Source: CAYJFK01 sp964369475 (GTDB taxonomy: Bacteria > Bacillota > Clostridia > Oscillospirales > Feifaniaceae). Taken from it: 28,148 bases of DNA. This document shows positions 16,168-22,864 of this stretch, one piece after another. The stretch's first letter is position 1. Each line of letters begins with the position of its first letter. Both the position numbers and the translations under genes were made by a program. The notes beneath the pieces are model-generated. The model was not told the DNA's origin. It made no database searches and was given only the letters and a program-made list of their open reading frames with translations. The DNA is taken from assembly GCA_964369475.1 (NCBI GenBank), contig CAYJFK010000027.1:1-28148 (forward strand), in the 5' to 3' direction.

Positions 16168-16239
16168 GGCGATATGTGTAGGGCCGCTCTATGACGAGTA
16201 GAGAAAATATGAACTAAGTAAAAAATCAGACTAAAAGTA

Positions 16240-16268
16240 TTGACAAGCGGTTATACTAATTATATAAT
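16240..16268 (+). promoter_or_regulatory. Consensus promoter of the T-box/thrS unit
   Basis: TTGACA (16240-16245), 17 bases, TATAAT (16263-16268): a perfect sigma-A promoter. Transcription should start near 16275. Confidence 0.93.
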
Positions 16269-16280
16269 ATTTTTTACAGG

Positions 16281-16495
16281 CAATGACGGAGACAACGGCA
16301 ACACCCACGCACAGAGAGCGACATCTTGGCTGAAAGTGTCGCAAAAAATGTTGCATACCACTCCCGAGCAATACTGTCGGTCGCCCCGTTATAGGCAAAA
16401 AGAGTGGCAGAGGATACCCTCTGCAATTCGGGTGGAACCACGCACTTTTGTATTGTGCGCCCCGAAGGGAATTTATAGCCCTTCGGGGCGTTTTT
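16281..16495 (+). promoter_or_regulatory. T-box leader of thrS
   Basis: Transcription-attenuation leader that senses uncharged tRNA, presumably tRNA-Thr given the gene it controls. The diagnostic T-box sequence GGGTGGAACCACG is at 16430-16442 and is followed by an intrinsic terminator. Upstream are a Stem I-like 5' strand (AATGACGGAGAC), the AGAGAG motif at 16313-16318, a hairpin GCGACA/TGTCGC and a GCAGAGG/CCTCTGC hairpin (16407-16424). An ACC threonine triplet occurs at 16303-16305 as a candidate specifier. Only about 20 bases separate the two Stem I strands, far fewer than usual, and the AGTA motif expected in the specifier loop is not seen. Confidence 0.9.
16458..16495 (+). terminator. 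T-box attenuator terminator
   Basis: A perfect 12-bp stem CGCCCCGAAGGG/CCCTTCGGGGCG (16458-16469 with 16479-16490) followed by TTTTT. It ends 17 bases before the thrS start codon, so read-through requires the antiterminator formed with the T-box. Confidence 0.93.
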
Positions 16496-16512
16496 GTATG
16501 GAGGAATTGAAA

Positions 16513-18429
16513 ATGGTCAAAATCACACTAAAAGACGGTGCCGTTAGAGAATACGCCGTCGGCACAACAATGCTTGACGTGGCAAAGAGCCTTTCGCAAA
16601 AACTCGGCAAAGAGGTAACTGCCGCCATCATGAACGGCGAGGTAGTAGACATTCGCACAGAGCTTAAAGCAGACTGCGATGTCGAGTTTGTCACATTCGA
16701 GGACATGGCAGGCAAAAAGGCATACTGGCACACAGGCTCGCATCTTCTTGCACAGGCAGTAAAGCGCCTTTATCCAAATGCAAAGCTTGCAATAGGCCCT
16801 GCCATCGACACGGGCTTTTACTACGATATAGACGTAGAGACACCCTTTACGCCCGATGACCTCGAGAAAATCGAGGCCGAGATGAACAAGATAATAAAGG
16901 AAAACCTAAAGTTAGAGCGCTTTGCCCTCCCAAGGGACGAGGCGATAGCTCTTGCCAAGGAGATCGACGAGCCATACAAGGTAGAGCTGATAGAAGAACT
17001 ACCCGAGGGCGAGGAGATTTCCTTCTACCGCCAAGGCGACTTTACCGACCTATGCGCAGGCCCTCACCTTATGGGCACAGGCAGCCTTAAAGCGGTAAAG
17101 CTGCTACAAGTCACGGGCGCATACTGGAAGGGCGATGCCGAAAACAAGATGCTCCAAAGAATATACGGCACAGCCTACCCCAAGAAGGAAATGCTTGAAG
17201 AATACCTAAAAATGCTCGAGGAAGCAAAGCGCCGTGACCATAGAAAGCTCGGCCGTGAGCTCGATTTGTTCGACATTTGGGAGGAGGGCCCCGGTTTCCC
17301 CTTCTTCATGCCAAAGGGCATGATTCTTAGAAACGGCCTTGAAAATGCATGGCGTGAGGAGCACAAAAAAGCAGGCTACGAGGAGATCCGCACGCCCATT
17401 ATGCTAAGCCGCAATCTGTGGGAGACGTCCGGTCACTGGATGAACTACCGTGAGAATATGTACACCACAAAGATAGACGAGAACGACTTTGCAATAAAGC
17501 CCATGAACTGCCCGGGCGGCATCCTTGTCTACAAGCGTGGCCTTGTCTCCTACCGTGACCTACCGATGCGCCACGGCGAGCTCGGCATTGTCCACCGTCA
17601 CGAGCTCTCAGGCGCTCTGCACGGCCTAATGCGTGTACGCTGCTTTACTCAAGACGATGCTCATATTTATATGACACCCGAGCAGATAAGAGACGAGATT
17701 TTGGGCGTAATCGAGCTCGATAAGAAGTTCTACAACATGTTCGGCTTTGAGTATGCCGTTGAGCTCTCGACACGCCCTGAAAAGTCGATGGGCACAGACG
17801 AGCAGTGGGAGGTCGCAACGGCTTCGCTAAAGGCGGCGCTCGATGCAAGCGGTCTGCCCTATGTTGTCAACGAGGGTGACGGCGCCTTCTACGGCCCCAA
17901 GATCGACTTCCACCTAAAGGACTGCATCGGCAGAACATGGCAGTGCGGCACAATCCAGCTCGACATGCAAATGCCCGAGCGTTTTGACATGACATACATC
18001 GGCGCAGACGGCGAAAAGCACCGCCCTGTCATGATTCACCGCACAATCTTAGGCTCGATAGAGCGTTTTATCGGCATCCTAACAGAGCACTTCGCAGGCG
18101 CATTCCCAACATGGCTTGCCCCTGTTCAGGTAATGGTAATTCCCATTACAGATCGTCAAAAGGAGTATGCCGAAAAGCTCGTTGCAAGACTAAAGGCCGA
18201 GGGCTTTAGGGTCGAGTGCGACACAAGAAGCGAAAAAATGGGTCTTAAAATCCGTGAGGCACAACTACAAAAGATCCCCTACATGCTTGTATGCGGCGAC
18301 AAGGAAATCGAACAAGGCGGCGCTGCCGTCCGTGCTCGTTCCAAGGGCGATATAGGCGTTATGGGTGTTGATGCGTTTGTCGAGATGCTGAAGGAAGAAG
18401 TAGAGACAAAGGCCTTTGAGCTTAATTAG
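16513..18429 (+). CDS. thrS: Threonyl-tRNA synthetase
   Basis: Charges tRNA-Thr with threonine in the cytoplasm. At 638 residues it has the normal bacterial length. In order: TGS domain (1-60), editing domain with HTGSH and DLCAGPHL motifs (HxxxH, Cys and His of the Thr/Ser editing site), class II catalytic core (about 240-535) with motif 2-like RCFTQDDAHIY, the zinc-site cysteine in MNCPGG and motif 3 GSIERFIGIL, and a C-terminal anticodon-binding domain (WLAPVQVMVIPI onward). ATG 16513 is chosen because GGAGG ends eight bases upstream; the reading frame is open back to 16240, but that part is the untranslated T-box leader. Single-gene unit controlled by the T-box. Confidence 0.99.
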   Translation: MVKITLKDGAVREYAVGTTMLDVAKSLSQKLGKEVTAAIMNGEVVDIRTELKADCDVEFVTFEDMAGKKAYWHTGSHLLAQAVKRLYPNAKLAIGPAIDTGFYYDIDVETPFTPDDLEKIEAEMNKIIKENLKLERFALPRDEAIALAKEIDEPYKVELIEELPEGEEISFYRQGDFTDLCAGPHLMGTGSLKAVKLLQVTGAYWKGDAENKMLQRIYGTAYPKKEMLEEYLKMLEEAKRRDHRKLGRELDLFDIWEEGPGFPFFMPKGMILRNGLENAWREEHKKAGYEEIRTPIMLSRNLWETSGHWMNYRENMYTTKIDENDFAIKPMNCPGGILVYKRGLVSYRDLPMRHGELGIVHRHELSGALHGLMRVRCFTQDDAHIYMTPEQIRDEILGVIELDKKFYNMFGFEYAVELSTRPEKSMGTDEQWEVATASLKAALDASGLPYVVNEGDGAFYGPKIDFHLKDCIGRTWQCGTIQLDMQMPERFDMTYIGADGEKHRPVMIHRTILGSIERFIGILTEHFAGAFPTWLAPVQVMVIPITDRQKEYAEKLVARLKAEGFRVECDTRSEKMGLKIREAQLQKIPYMLVCGDKEIEQGGAAVRARSKGDIGVMGVDAFVEMLKEEVETKAFELN

Positions 18430-18457
18430 TTTTTATATTACCACTGATAAATCAGAG

Positions 18458-18543
18458 GGCGGGGCCGGGGGGGGGGGGGGGGCCCCCCCCCCCCGGCCCC
18501 CCCAAAACCCCCCGGGGGGGGGCCCCCCCCCCCNNNNNNNNNN
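18458..18543. other. Assembly scar: G/C homopolymers and ten Ns
   Basis: After about 28 bases of normal sequence downstream of thrS come long runs of G and C and then ten Ns (18534-18543). This is not plausible genomic sequence. The two sides may not be adjacent in the genome, so thrS and the glycosidase fragment should not be treated as neighbours. Confidence 0.95.
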
Positions 18544-18807
18544 TTGTCTGACGATGGATTTAAAGTGAGTGTATGGCAAAAGCCATATATCAGTGCTGCA
18601 AGGCTCCCCGAACTTACTAATTTTATGATAGAAAAAGGTTGGGTACCTGTTAATAAATATAATGAGCTTGCAAGGAGCAACCCCGTTATTGACTTATCAA
18701 ATCCAGAGTGCTATGAGTGGTATAAAGACAGAATTAGGGAACTATTTGACCTCGGAGTAAAAGTTATTAAAACCGACATGGGCGAAGCCGTCCCACCCCG
18801 TGCGTAA
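18544..18807 (+). pseudogene. Fragment of a GH31-family glycosidase (alpha-glucosidase/xylosidase-like)
   Basis: The 87 codons open directly from the gap and resemble part of the GH31 catalytic barrel: FKVSVWQKPYIS, then PVIDLSNPECYEWYKDRI and VKVIKTDMGEAVPP, where the Asp of KTDMGE is the family's catalytic nucleophile position. GH31 enzymes are usually 600-800 residues long. Here the 5' part is lost in the assembly gap and the frame stops six residues after the nucleophile segment, within the barrel. It is either a decayed gene or a join between unrelated contigs. Base composition is more AT-rich than the flanking genes, which fits a foreign contig end. Confidence 0.7.
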
Positions 18808-18823
18808 AAATAAAAATGAACCA

Positions 18824-18862
18824 AAAAGGCTTTAGCTTTGTATTACACATGAAAGGCCTTTT
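18824..18862 (+). terminator. Weak terminator-like hairpin
   Basis: AAAAGGCTTT pairs with AAAGGCCTTTT across an 18-base loop with one bulged base. The T run is short. Confidence 0.35.
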
Positions 18863-19015
18863 ACAGCAAGCAAAGTGAAGTGTGGATAGTTATGGAAAAA
18901 TTGTCAAAGCAATCATTATATAAAATAATAAAGCACCCATAAGCTTTCCCCACCATAGCTATTCACGGCGAACTAACAGAAAGGAAGTGGAGTCATTAAC
19001 ATTTCATGCGAAGAA

Positions 19016-19486
19016 GTGGTAGAGCGATATGGCGACCTTGTTTATAAAGTTGCCATAACAAATGTAAAGCATAAGCAAGATGCCGAGGATATTTTTCAAA
19101 AGGTATTCATATCGCTCATGCATAAGCTAAGCGACATACAAGACGAGGCACATCTTAAGCATCTATTAATACGAAGCACGCTAAATCATGCAAAAAACCA
19201 TCATCTCAGCTTTTGGAAAAAGAGGGTCGACTTTAAAGAATCTCTCGATGAAATAGAGCATAGCGGTGCTTTGCCACCTGCGGTCTTGGCCGTGAGGTCG
19301 GAAATCCTATCGCTAAAGCCAAAACTGCGAGAGGTGGTATTTCTGCACTACTACGAGGGTTATTCGATAGAGGAGGTCGGGGCAATACTCGAAGTGCCTT
19401 CGGGCACTGTGAAGTCTCGGCTACATACGGCGAGAGGCCTGTTAAAGAGCAGATTGGAGGAGCAAAATGAGTTTAAACCATGTTAA
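19016..19486 (+). CDS. ECF-type RNA polymerase sigma factor
   Basis: Alternative sigma factor of the extracytoplasmic-function group. Region 2 is recognised in ERYGDLVYKVAI and DAEDIFQKVFISL; region 4 in LREVVFLHYYEGYSIEEVGAILEVPSGTVKSRLHTARGLLKSRL, a helix-turn-helix that reads the -35 element. The GTG at 19016 is the first standard start in frame but has no ribosome site and leaves region 2 slightly short. AAGGAAG at 18981-18987 is correctly spaced for an in-frame ATT at 18995, which would add seven residues (MNISCEE). The next gene starts inside this one (20-base overlap), so the two are translationally coupled, a usual arrangement for sigma and anti-sigma genes. Confidence 0.93.
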   Translation: MVERYGDLVYKVAITNVKHKQDAEDIFQKVFISLMHKLSDIQDEAHLKHLLIRSTLNHAKNHHLSFWKKRVDFKESLDEIEHSGALPPAVLAVRSEILSLKPKLREVVFLHYYEGYSIEEVGAILEVPSGTVKSRLHTARGLLKSRLEEQNEFKPC

Positions 19487-20459
19487 AGCCCCCGAGGAGC
19501 TTAAAGCAAAAACGATAGAATTAATGAAAAAAGAGAGGTCGACGGGAAAAATGGCATTTACAAGAAAAATAGCGCTAATAGCGGCATGTGTAACGGTGCT
19601 GACGAGTTCAGCCCTCGGTTACAGCTTGTTTTCGGGCATAGATGGCGACGAGGTCAGCTTTGAGACGAGCTACAAAGGGGGCGGCATTGTGGAAATAGCC
19701 GTTACAAACCTATCGCAAAAGGTACTTGAGTTTGACGAGAGGGTAATCTTAGAACGCCGCTCGACCGACGAGGAGATTTTCGAAGTAAAGCAAGATATGC
19801 CCAAAATCGAGCCGGGGGAACTGTCTGTAATAGAAGTGGCTGTGCCTAAGGACTACATAAGCTCACTCGAAGCCCCGATAGAGGAGACCGACGGCTATCA
19901 TTTTCTTCTAACGACAAACAATTTTGCATTCGGCCAAACGTGGATGACCTCCCTAACCTTCGGCGAGGTAATCGACACGGGCGACGAGGGCAAAATATCC
20001 CTGCCGATATACCCGATAGAGGACAACACAGACATGGCAGACATAGACTTTATCAAAAACCACTTTGTCCTGCAAAGTCCACTCGAGGAGATAATTATAA
20101 CTTCCCACTACAACGACTATGTAATTGAACGCGAGGGCGTCGAGGACATGACGGTTCACGCAGAGATAGACCTATTTGCCGCCGAGGGCACGGAGTTTTT
20201 GCCGATAACGAGCGGCACGGTGACGGATGCTGGCTTTGATGCGGCATACGGCAACTATATCGTGATAGACCACGGAAACGGGCTTGTGTCGAGGTATAAT
20301 CACTGTGCGGAAATTTATGTCGAAGCAGGAGATGTAGTAGAGCTCGGCACAGCGGTCGGCACGGCAGGCAAAACAGGCATGGCGACAGGCACGCATTTAG
20401 GGCTGTCGGTGACGCTCGACGGTGTTGCGGTCAATCCCGAGAAGGTTATTGGCGAGTAA
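19467..20459 (+). CDS. Membrane anti-sigma-like protein with degenerate LytM/M23 domain
   Basis: Probable membrane partner of the ECF sigma factor. A short cytoplasmic N-terminus (about 30 residues, VKAPEELKAKTIELMKKE) precedes one membrane segment (about 33-53). The extracytoplasmic part has a beta-rich region (60-215) and a C-terminal LytM/peptidase M23 fold (about 225-330). Of the M23 metal and catalytic residues, H231 and D235 (HAEID), H279 (YNH) and H310 are present, but the second His of the HxH motif is Gly (THLG, G312). One zinc ligand is thus missing, so the domain may sense or bind peptidoglycan rather than cut it. GGAGG precedes the ATG within the sigma gene. The anti-sigma role is inferred from position and topology. 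Confidence 0.85.
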   Translation: MSLNHVKAPEELKAKTIELMKKERSTGKMAFTRKIALIAACVTVLTSSALGYSLFSGIDGDEVSFETSYKGGGIVEIAVTNLSQKVLEFDERVILERRSTDEEIFEVKQDMPKIEPGELSVIEVAVPKDYISSLEAPIEETDGYHFLLTTNNFAFGQTWMTSLTFGEVIDTGDEGKISLPIYPIEDNTDMADIDFIKNHFVLQSPLEEIIITSHYNDYVIEREGVEDMTVHAEIDLFAAEGTEFLPITSGTVTDAGFDAAYGNYIVIDHGNGLVSRYNHCAEIYVEAGDVVELGTAVGTAGKTGMATGTHLGLSVTLDGVAVNPEKVIGE

Positions 20460-20468
20460 AGAGTTGAT

Positions 20469-20494
20469 AAAAAAAGCCCCTCGGGGCTTTTTTT
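20469..20494 (+). terminator. Terminator of the sigma/anti-sigma operon
   Basis: AAAAAAAGCCCC-TC-GGGGCTTTTTTT, ten bases after the stop codon. The following 180 bases before the next gene are AT-rich, with no recognised feature. Confidence 0.9.
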
Positions 20495-20674
20495 GTTATA
20501 TTGAATTTGAGCGGAAATTATTTGCCGACTATATTTTAATAAAATAGATAAAATTAACAAATATTTAATAAAAATCCGCATAATCAACAAGGAAACATTA
20601 AAAACACTGTATTTTATTACAATATACAAATGGGCGTACTCGTGGTAAAATATAATAAAAGGAGGTCAGCGTGC

Positions 20675-21126
20675 ATGTCGAAGCTTAAAAAAGGCTTAAA
20701 GAAGACACGAAGTTTAAGCTTAATTTACTCATTTGCCTTTGGCTTAGTCCATATATTATTCTGTGGTATCTTACGAATGTTTACCTTGACAGCAGTCAGA
20801 TAGAACGCTATGGCCCACTTATATTTTATCTTGGTTCTGTCCCTGTATGGGGAATAGCGATGACATGCATTGACATAGCGCCTAAACTATCAGCCAGAAA
20901 TCTTAAATATGTAACTGTTATACTTTGTTTTTTCGTGTTCTTTTGGGGCAGTATGGCTTTTTTATCAATACTCAGAGATTTGGGGTATCCGAATTTGTAC
21001 ACAGGAAAAAATCTCAGCTTGCCATCGGCTGTGTATACAGCATCTATTATATACCTTACTGTAAGAATAAGAAGACACCACAAATCCCCATCCCCTCCAA
21101 ACGAGGAGCAAGAGATTGAAAGCTGA
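20675..21126 (+). pseudogene. Frameshifted paralog of the adjacent small membrane protein
   Basis: The ATG at 20675 follows AAAGGAGG and begins MSKLKK, as in the gene at 21253. The frame is lost in a run of six A's (20687-20692 area) and stops early. Adding one A restores a frame that aligns end to end with the intact neighbour: both have an LTN-YLDSSQ-E-YG core, GIAMTC-D, the GY-(N/D)L-G-NL segment and the tail HHKSPSPPNEEQ. The 3' part is open to the stop at 21124-21126. This is a recent mutation, a slippage-prone gene or a sequencing error in the homopolymer. The intact form would have about 150 residues and four membrane segments. Function unknown. Confidence 0.8.
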
Positions 21127-21252
21127 ATGACTAAAGTATAGCCAAACAACTTTAAATAAACACATCTTACCGGCATAGATTCCGTCAATCTTCGTTGTCG
21201 TTAATCGGAATATATTGCTGTGATATAGTGTGAAAAAAAGAGGTCAGCGTGC

Positions 21253-21705
21253 ATGTCTAAGCTTAAAAAGGTGCTCGATGAAAATCCAAAGCTAAAGAGA
21301 AGAATACTCTACTGCTTTTGGTTTGGTCAGATGTTTATACTGTCTTTGATTACAAATTTCTATCTTGACAGTAGTCAAAGAGAAACGTATGGCTCCATGA
21401 TTATTATATATGGTTCTGTCTGCATTTTTGGAATTGCCATGACATGTGTTGACTTAGAGGATAAACGCTCGGATAAAGTCTTGAAAAATACCATAATTCT
21501 TGGTGTTTTGTTTGTAGGTCTGTTGTGTGTTGCAACTTTTTTCTTACTGCTTGTAGATTTCGGGTATTCCGATTTGCACATAGGACGAAATTTGGGCTTT
21601 CCATTCATTATGTTTACAGCATCTTGGATATACTTTTTGGTAAGAGTAGTAAGACACCACAAATCCCCATCCCCTCCAAACGAGGAGCAAAACCCCGAAA
21701 CATAA
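21253..21705 (+). CDS. Small four-helix membrane protein of unknown function
   Basis: A 150-residue integral membrane protein I do not recognise. Hydrophobic segments lie near residues 19-37, 47-64, 78-102 and 112-130, with a basic N-terminus (MSKLKKVLDENPKLKRR) and a cytoplasmic-looking tail RVVRHHKSPSPPNEEQNPET. It is the second of two tandem copies: the bases around the start (AGGTCAGCGTGCATGTC) and about 39 bases encoding the tail are identical between copies, while the middle has diverged. The ribosome site here is weaker (AGAGG) than in copy one. Confidence 0.75.
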   Translation: MSKLKKVLDENPKLKRRILYCFWFGQMFILSLITNFYLDSSQRETYGSMIIIYGSVCIFGIAMTCVDLEDKRSDKVLKNTIILGVLFVGLLCVATFFLLLVDFGYSDLHIGRNLGFPFIMFTASWIYFLVRVVRHHKSPSPPNEEQNPET

Positions 21706-21739
21706 ACATTACAAAGTAGCTTACCCCCACAACATCAAA

Positions 21740-21763
21740 ACGCCGACATGCAAATGTCGGCGT
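21740..21763. repeat. Left 24-bp palindromic direct repeat flanking element copy B
   Basis: A perfect palindrome with 10-bp arms (ACGCCGACAT...ATGTCGGCGT, loop GCAA), identical to 21925-21948. On the minus strand it is followed by TTTTG and resembles a terminator. The 161-bp element starts at the next base. Confidence 0.93.
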
Positions 21764-21924
21764 CAGCTTGGAGAAAAAGTGTTTTCTCCAAGCTGAGAAA
21801 TCAGCTAAAGCTGATTTTAACGCCCTCGGGGCGGGAATTTAACGCCAGAGGGCACCCTAATGGTGCCCCCTCGCCGCTCCCCCTCCTTCCGAAGGGGCTT
21901 GATTTTAGGTTTTTCTCCAGTCTG
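21764..21924 (-). mobile_element. 161-bp structured repeat element, copy B (MITE-like)
   Basis: Reverse-orientation copy of the element at 22865-23025, the same length (161 bases) with only a handful of differences. Its ends are the inverted repeats CAGCTTGGAGAAAAA and TTTTTCTCCA-CTG, the latter with two mismatches to the perfect end. Inside are a terminal hairpin (21764-21795), the palindrome AATCAGCT/AGCTGATT, a GGCACC/GGTGCC hairpin and a GCCCTCGGGGC hairpin. No ORF of note. It lies between exact 24-bp direct repeats, between the convergent genes ending at 21705 and 22038. Confidence 0.85.
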
Positions 21925-21948
21925 ACGCCGACATGCAAATGTCGGCGT
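21925..21948. repeat. Right 24-bp palindromic direct repeat flanking element copy B
   Basis: Exact copy of 21740-21763 directly after the element. It is either a long target-site duplication or a pre-existing hairpin pair between which the element sits. Confidence 0.93.
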
Positions 21949-21993
21949 TCATATATTTCATATTAAATTTGCTTTAGCAAATTTTCACCATAC

Positions 21994-22035
21994 CTATTAC
22001 TTCTTACTTCTTACCTATTACCTCTTACCTAAAAC
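21994..22035. repeat. Heptamer tandem repeat downstream of spoVT
   Basis: Six successive heptamers: CTATTAC, TTCTTAC, TTCTTAC, CTATTAC, CTCTTAC, CTAAAAC. The first five fit YTNTTAC. They end two bases from the spoVT stop codon on the opposite strand. A short palindrome AAATTTGCT/AGCAAATTT precedes them at 21965-21984. Confidence 0.75.
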
Positions 22036-22037
22036 AG

Positions 22038-22568
22038 CTACCCCTCTAATTGTTTGCTTAAAAATGCCGCCGAGTTTTGCACTAATTTTACCTCTACTTC
22101 GCCGGCCGTCACGTCGCCGAGAAGTGCGACAGAGCCTATCACGTCGCCGCCTTCTATTATGGGGGCGGCGGCAATTACTGCCGTTTTGTCGATGCCCTCT
22201 ATAACGCAGGGAATGTTGCCGCCGTTTCTGCCTATCGGCTGGCGATCCTCCATAAGCCGCTCATACTCGGGCGAGATAAGCTTGCCCTCGATCTCCTTCT
22301 TTTGCAGCCCCGACACGGCTATAATACCGTCTCTGTCACAGACAATGGCAGGGTAACCTGCCGTCTTTGAGAGCGCCTCAGCGCACTGTGTCGCAAAGAC
22401 CGACAGCTCGCCGACGGGGGAATATTTTTTAAAAATAACCTCGCCGTCCCTATCTGTGTATATTTCCAACGGTTCACCCTCTCGAATACGCATGGTTCTT
22501 CTGATCTCTTTTGGTATAACAACACGACCGAGGTCGTCTATTCGCCTTACAATTCCGGTTGCCTTCAT
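22038..22568 (-). CDS. spoVT: Stage V sporulation protein T
   Basis: Sporulation transcription regulator active in the forespore, where in Bacillus it tunes sigma-G-dependent genes. The N-terminal AbrB-like swapped-hairpin DNA-binding domain is unmistakable (MKATGIVRRIDDLGRVVIPKEIRRTMRI, residues 1-50). A GAF-like domain follows (about 55-176, with AGYPAIVCDRDGIIAVSG and IIEGGDVIGSVALLGD). Length is 176 residues against about 178 in Bacillus subtilis. GAGGAG lies 11 bases before the ATG. The gene stands alone, with a sigma-G-like promoter upstream and a structured repeat element on each side. It is the best evidence that this organism forms spores. Confidence 0.96.
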   Translation of the reverse strand: MKATGIVRRIDDLGRVVIPKEIRRTMRIREGEPLEIYTDRDGEVIFKKYSPVGELSVFATQCAEALSKTAGYPAIVCDRDGIIAVSGLQKKEIEGKLISPEYERLMEDRQPIGRNGGNIPCVIEGIDKTAVIAAAPIIEGGDVIGSVALLGDVTAGEVEVKLVQNSAAFLSKQLEG

Positions 22569-22606
22569 TTAAGAAATTTCTCCTCTCGATGAAATAATTA
22601 CAAAGA

Positions 22607-22635
22607 TAGTATAGGCAACTTTTTCATGGCTATTC
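22607..22635 (-). promoter_or_regulatory. Sigma-G-like promoter of spoVT
   Basis: On the minus strand, GAATA (22635-22631), 17 bases, TATACTA (22613-22607). The known forespore consensus is roughly GHATR, 17-18 bases, CATNHTA; only the first base of the -10 differs. It lies about 40 bases before the start codon, and spoVT belongs to the sigma-G regulon in Bacillus. Confidence 0.7.
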
Positions 22636-22837
22636 GGACATTGTCGACTTTTGTTTTGGAAAGATGTGTAAGTTTTTTGGCCTATATAAAAATTCCACCA
22701 TTATTCAAATCAATATGCGTAGTTAAAGCCACATCTTCCTAAAAACTTACAATATATATTTTTATCCGCACTACTTTTTGCAAAGCAGGGCGATGTACCG
22801 GTTGAGAAAGTCTCAAAAATGCCGGAAAATGACAAAA
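22636..22837. other. Intergenic stretch without recognised features
   Basis: About 200 AT-rich bases between the spoVT promoter and the palindrome at 22838. I see no ORF, tRNA or known riboswitch. The part 22785-22820 (TTTTTGCAAAGCAGGGC..., then a GAGA/TCTC pairing) is less AT-rich and could hold an RNA structure, but nothing matches a family I know. Confidence 0.5.
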
Positions 22838-22864
22838 AGCTCGATACCATAATAGTATCGAGCT
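22838..22864 (-). terminator. Palindromic terminator abutting element copy C
   Basis: A 10-bp perfect stem AGCTCGATAC/GTATCGAGCT with seven-base loop. On the minus strand it is followed by TTTTTGTC, so it can end the CotH-to-DUF454 operon after the element is transcribed. The element starts at the next base. Confidence 0.8.

Noticed and set aside
16240..16512. N-terminal extension of ThrRS by 91 codons
   Set aside because: This part contains the promoter, T-box and attenuator terminator; the ribosome site and TGS domain place the start at 16513.
18458..18533. G/C-rich run as a G-quadruplex or recombination site
   Set aside because: Pure homopolymers adjoining Ns, repeated at 28120-28142, are best explained as assembly artefacts.
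22780..22830. Possible cyclic di-GMP riboswitch because of a GCAAAGC motif
   Set aside because: Other conserved parts of the known aptamers are missing and no gene follows in the right orientation.
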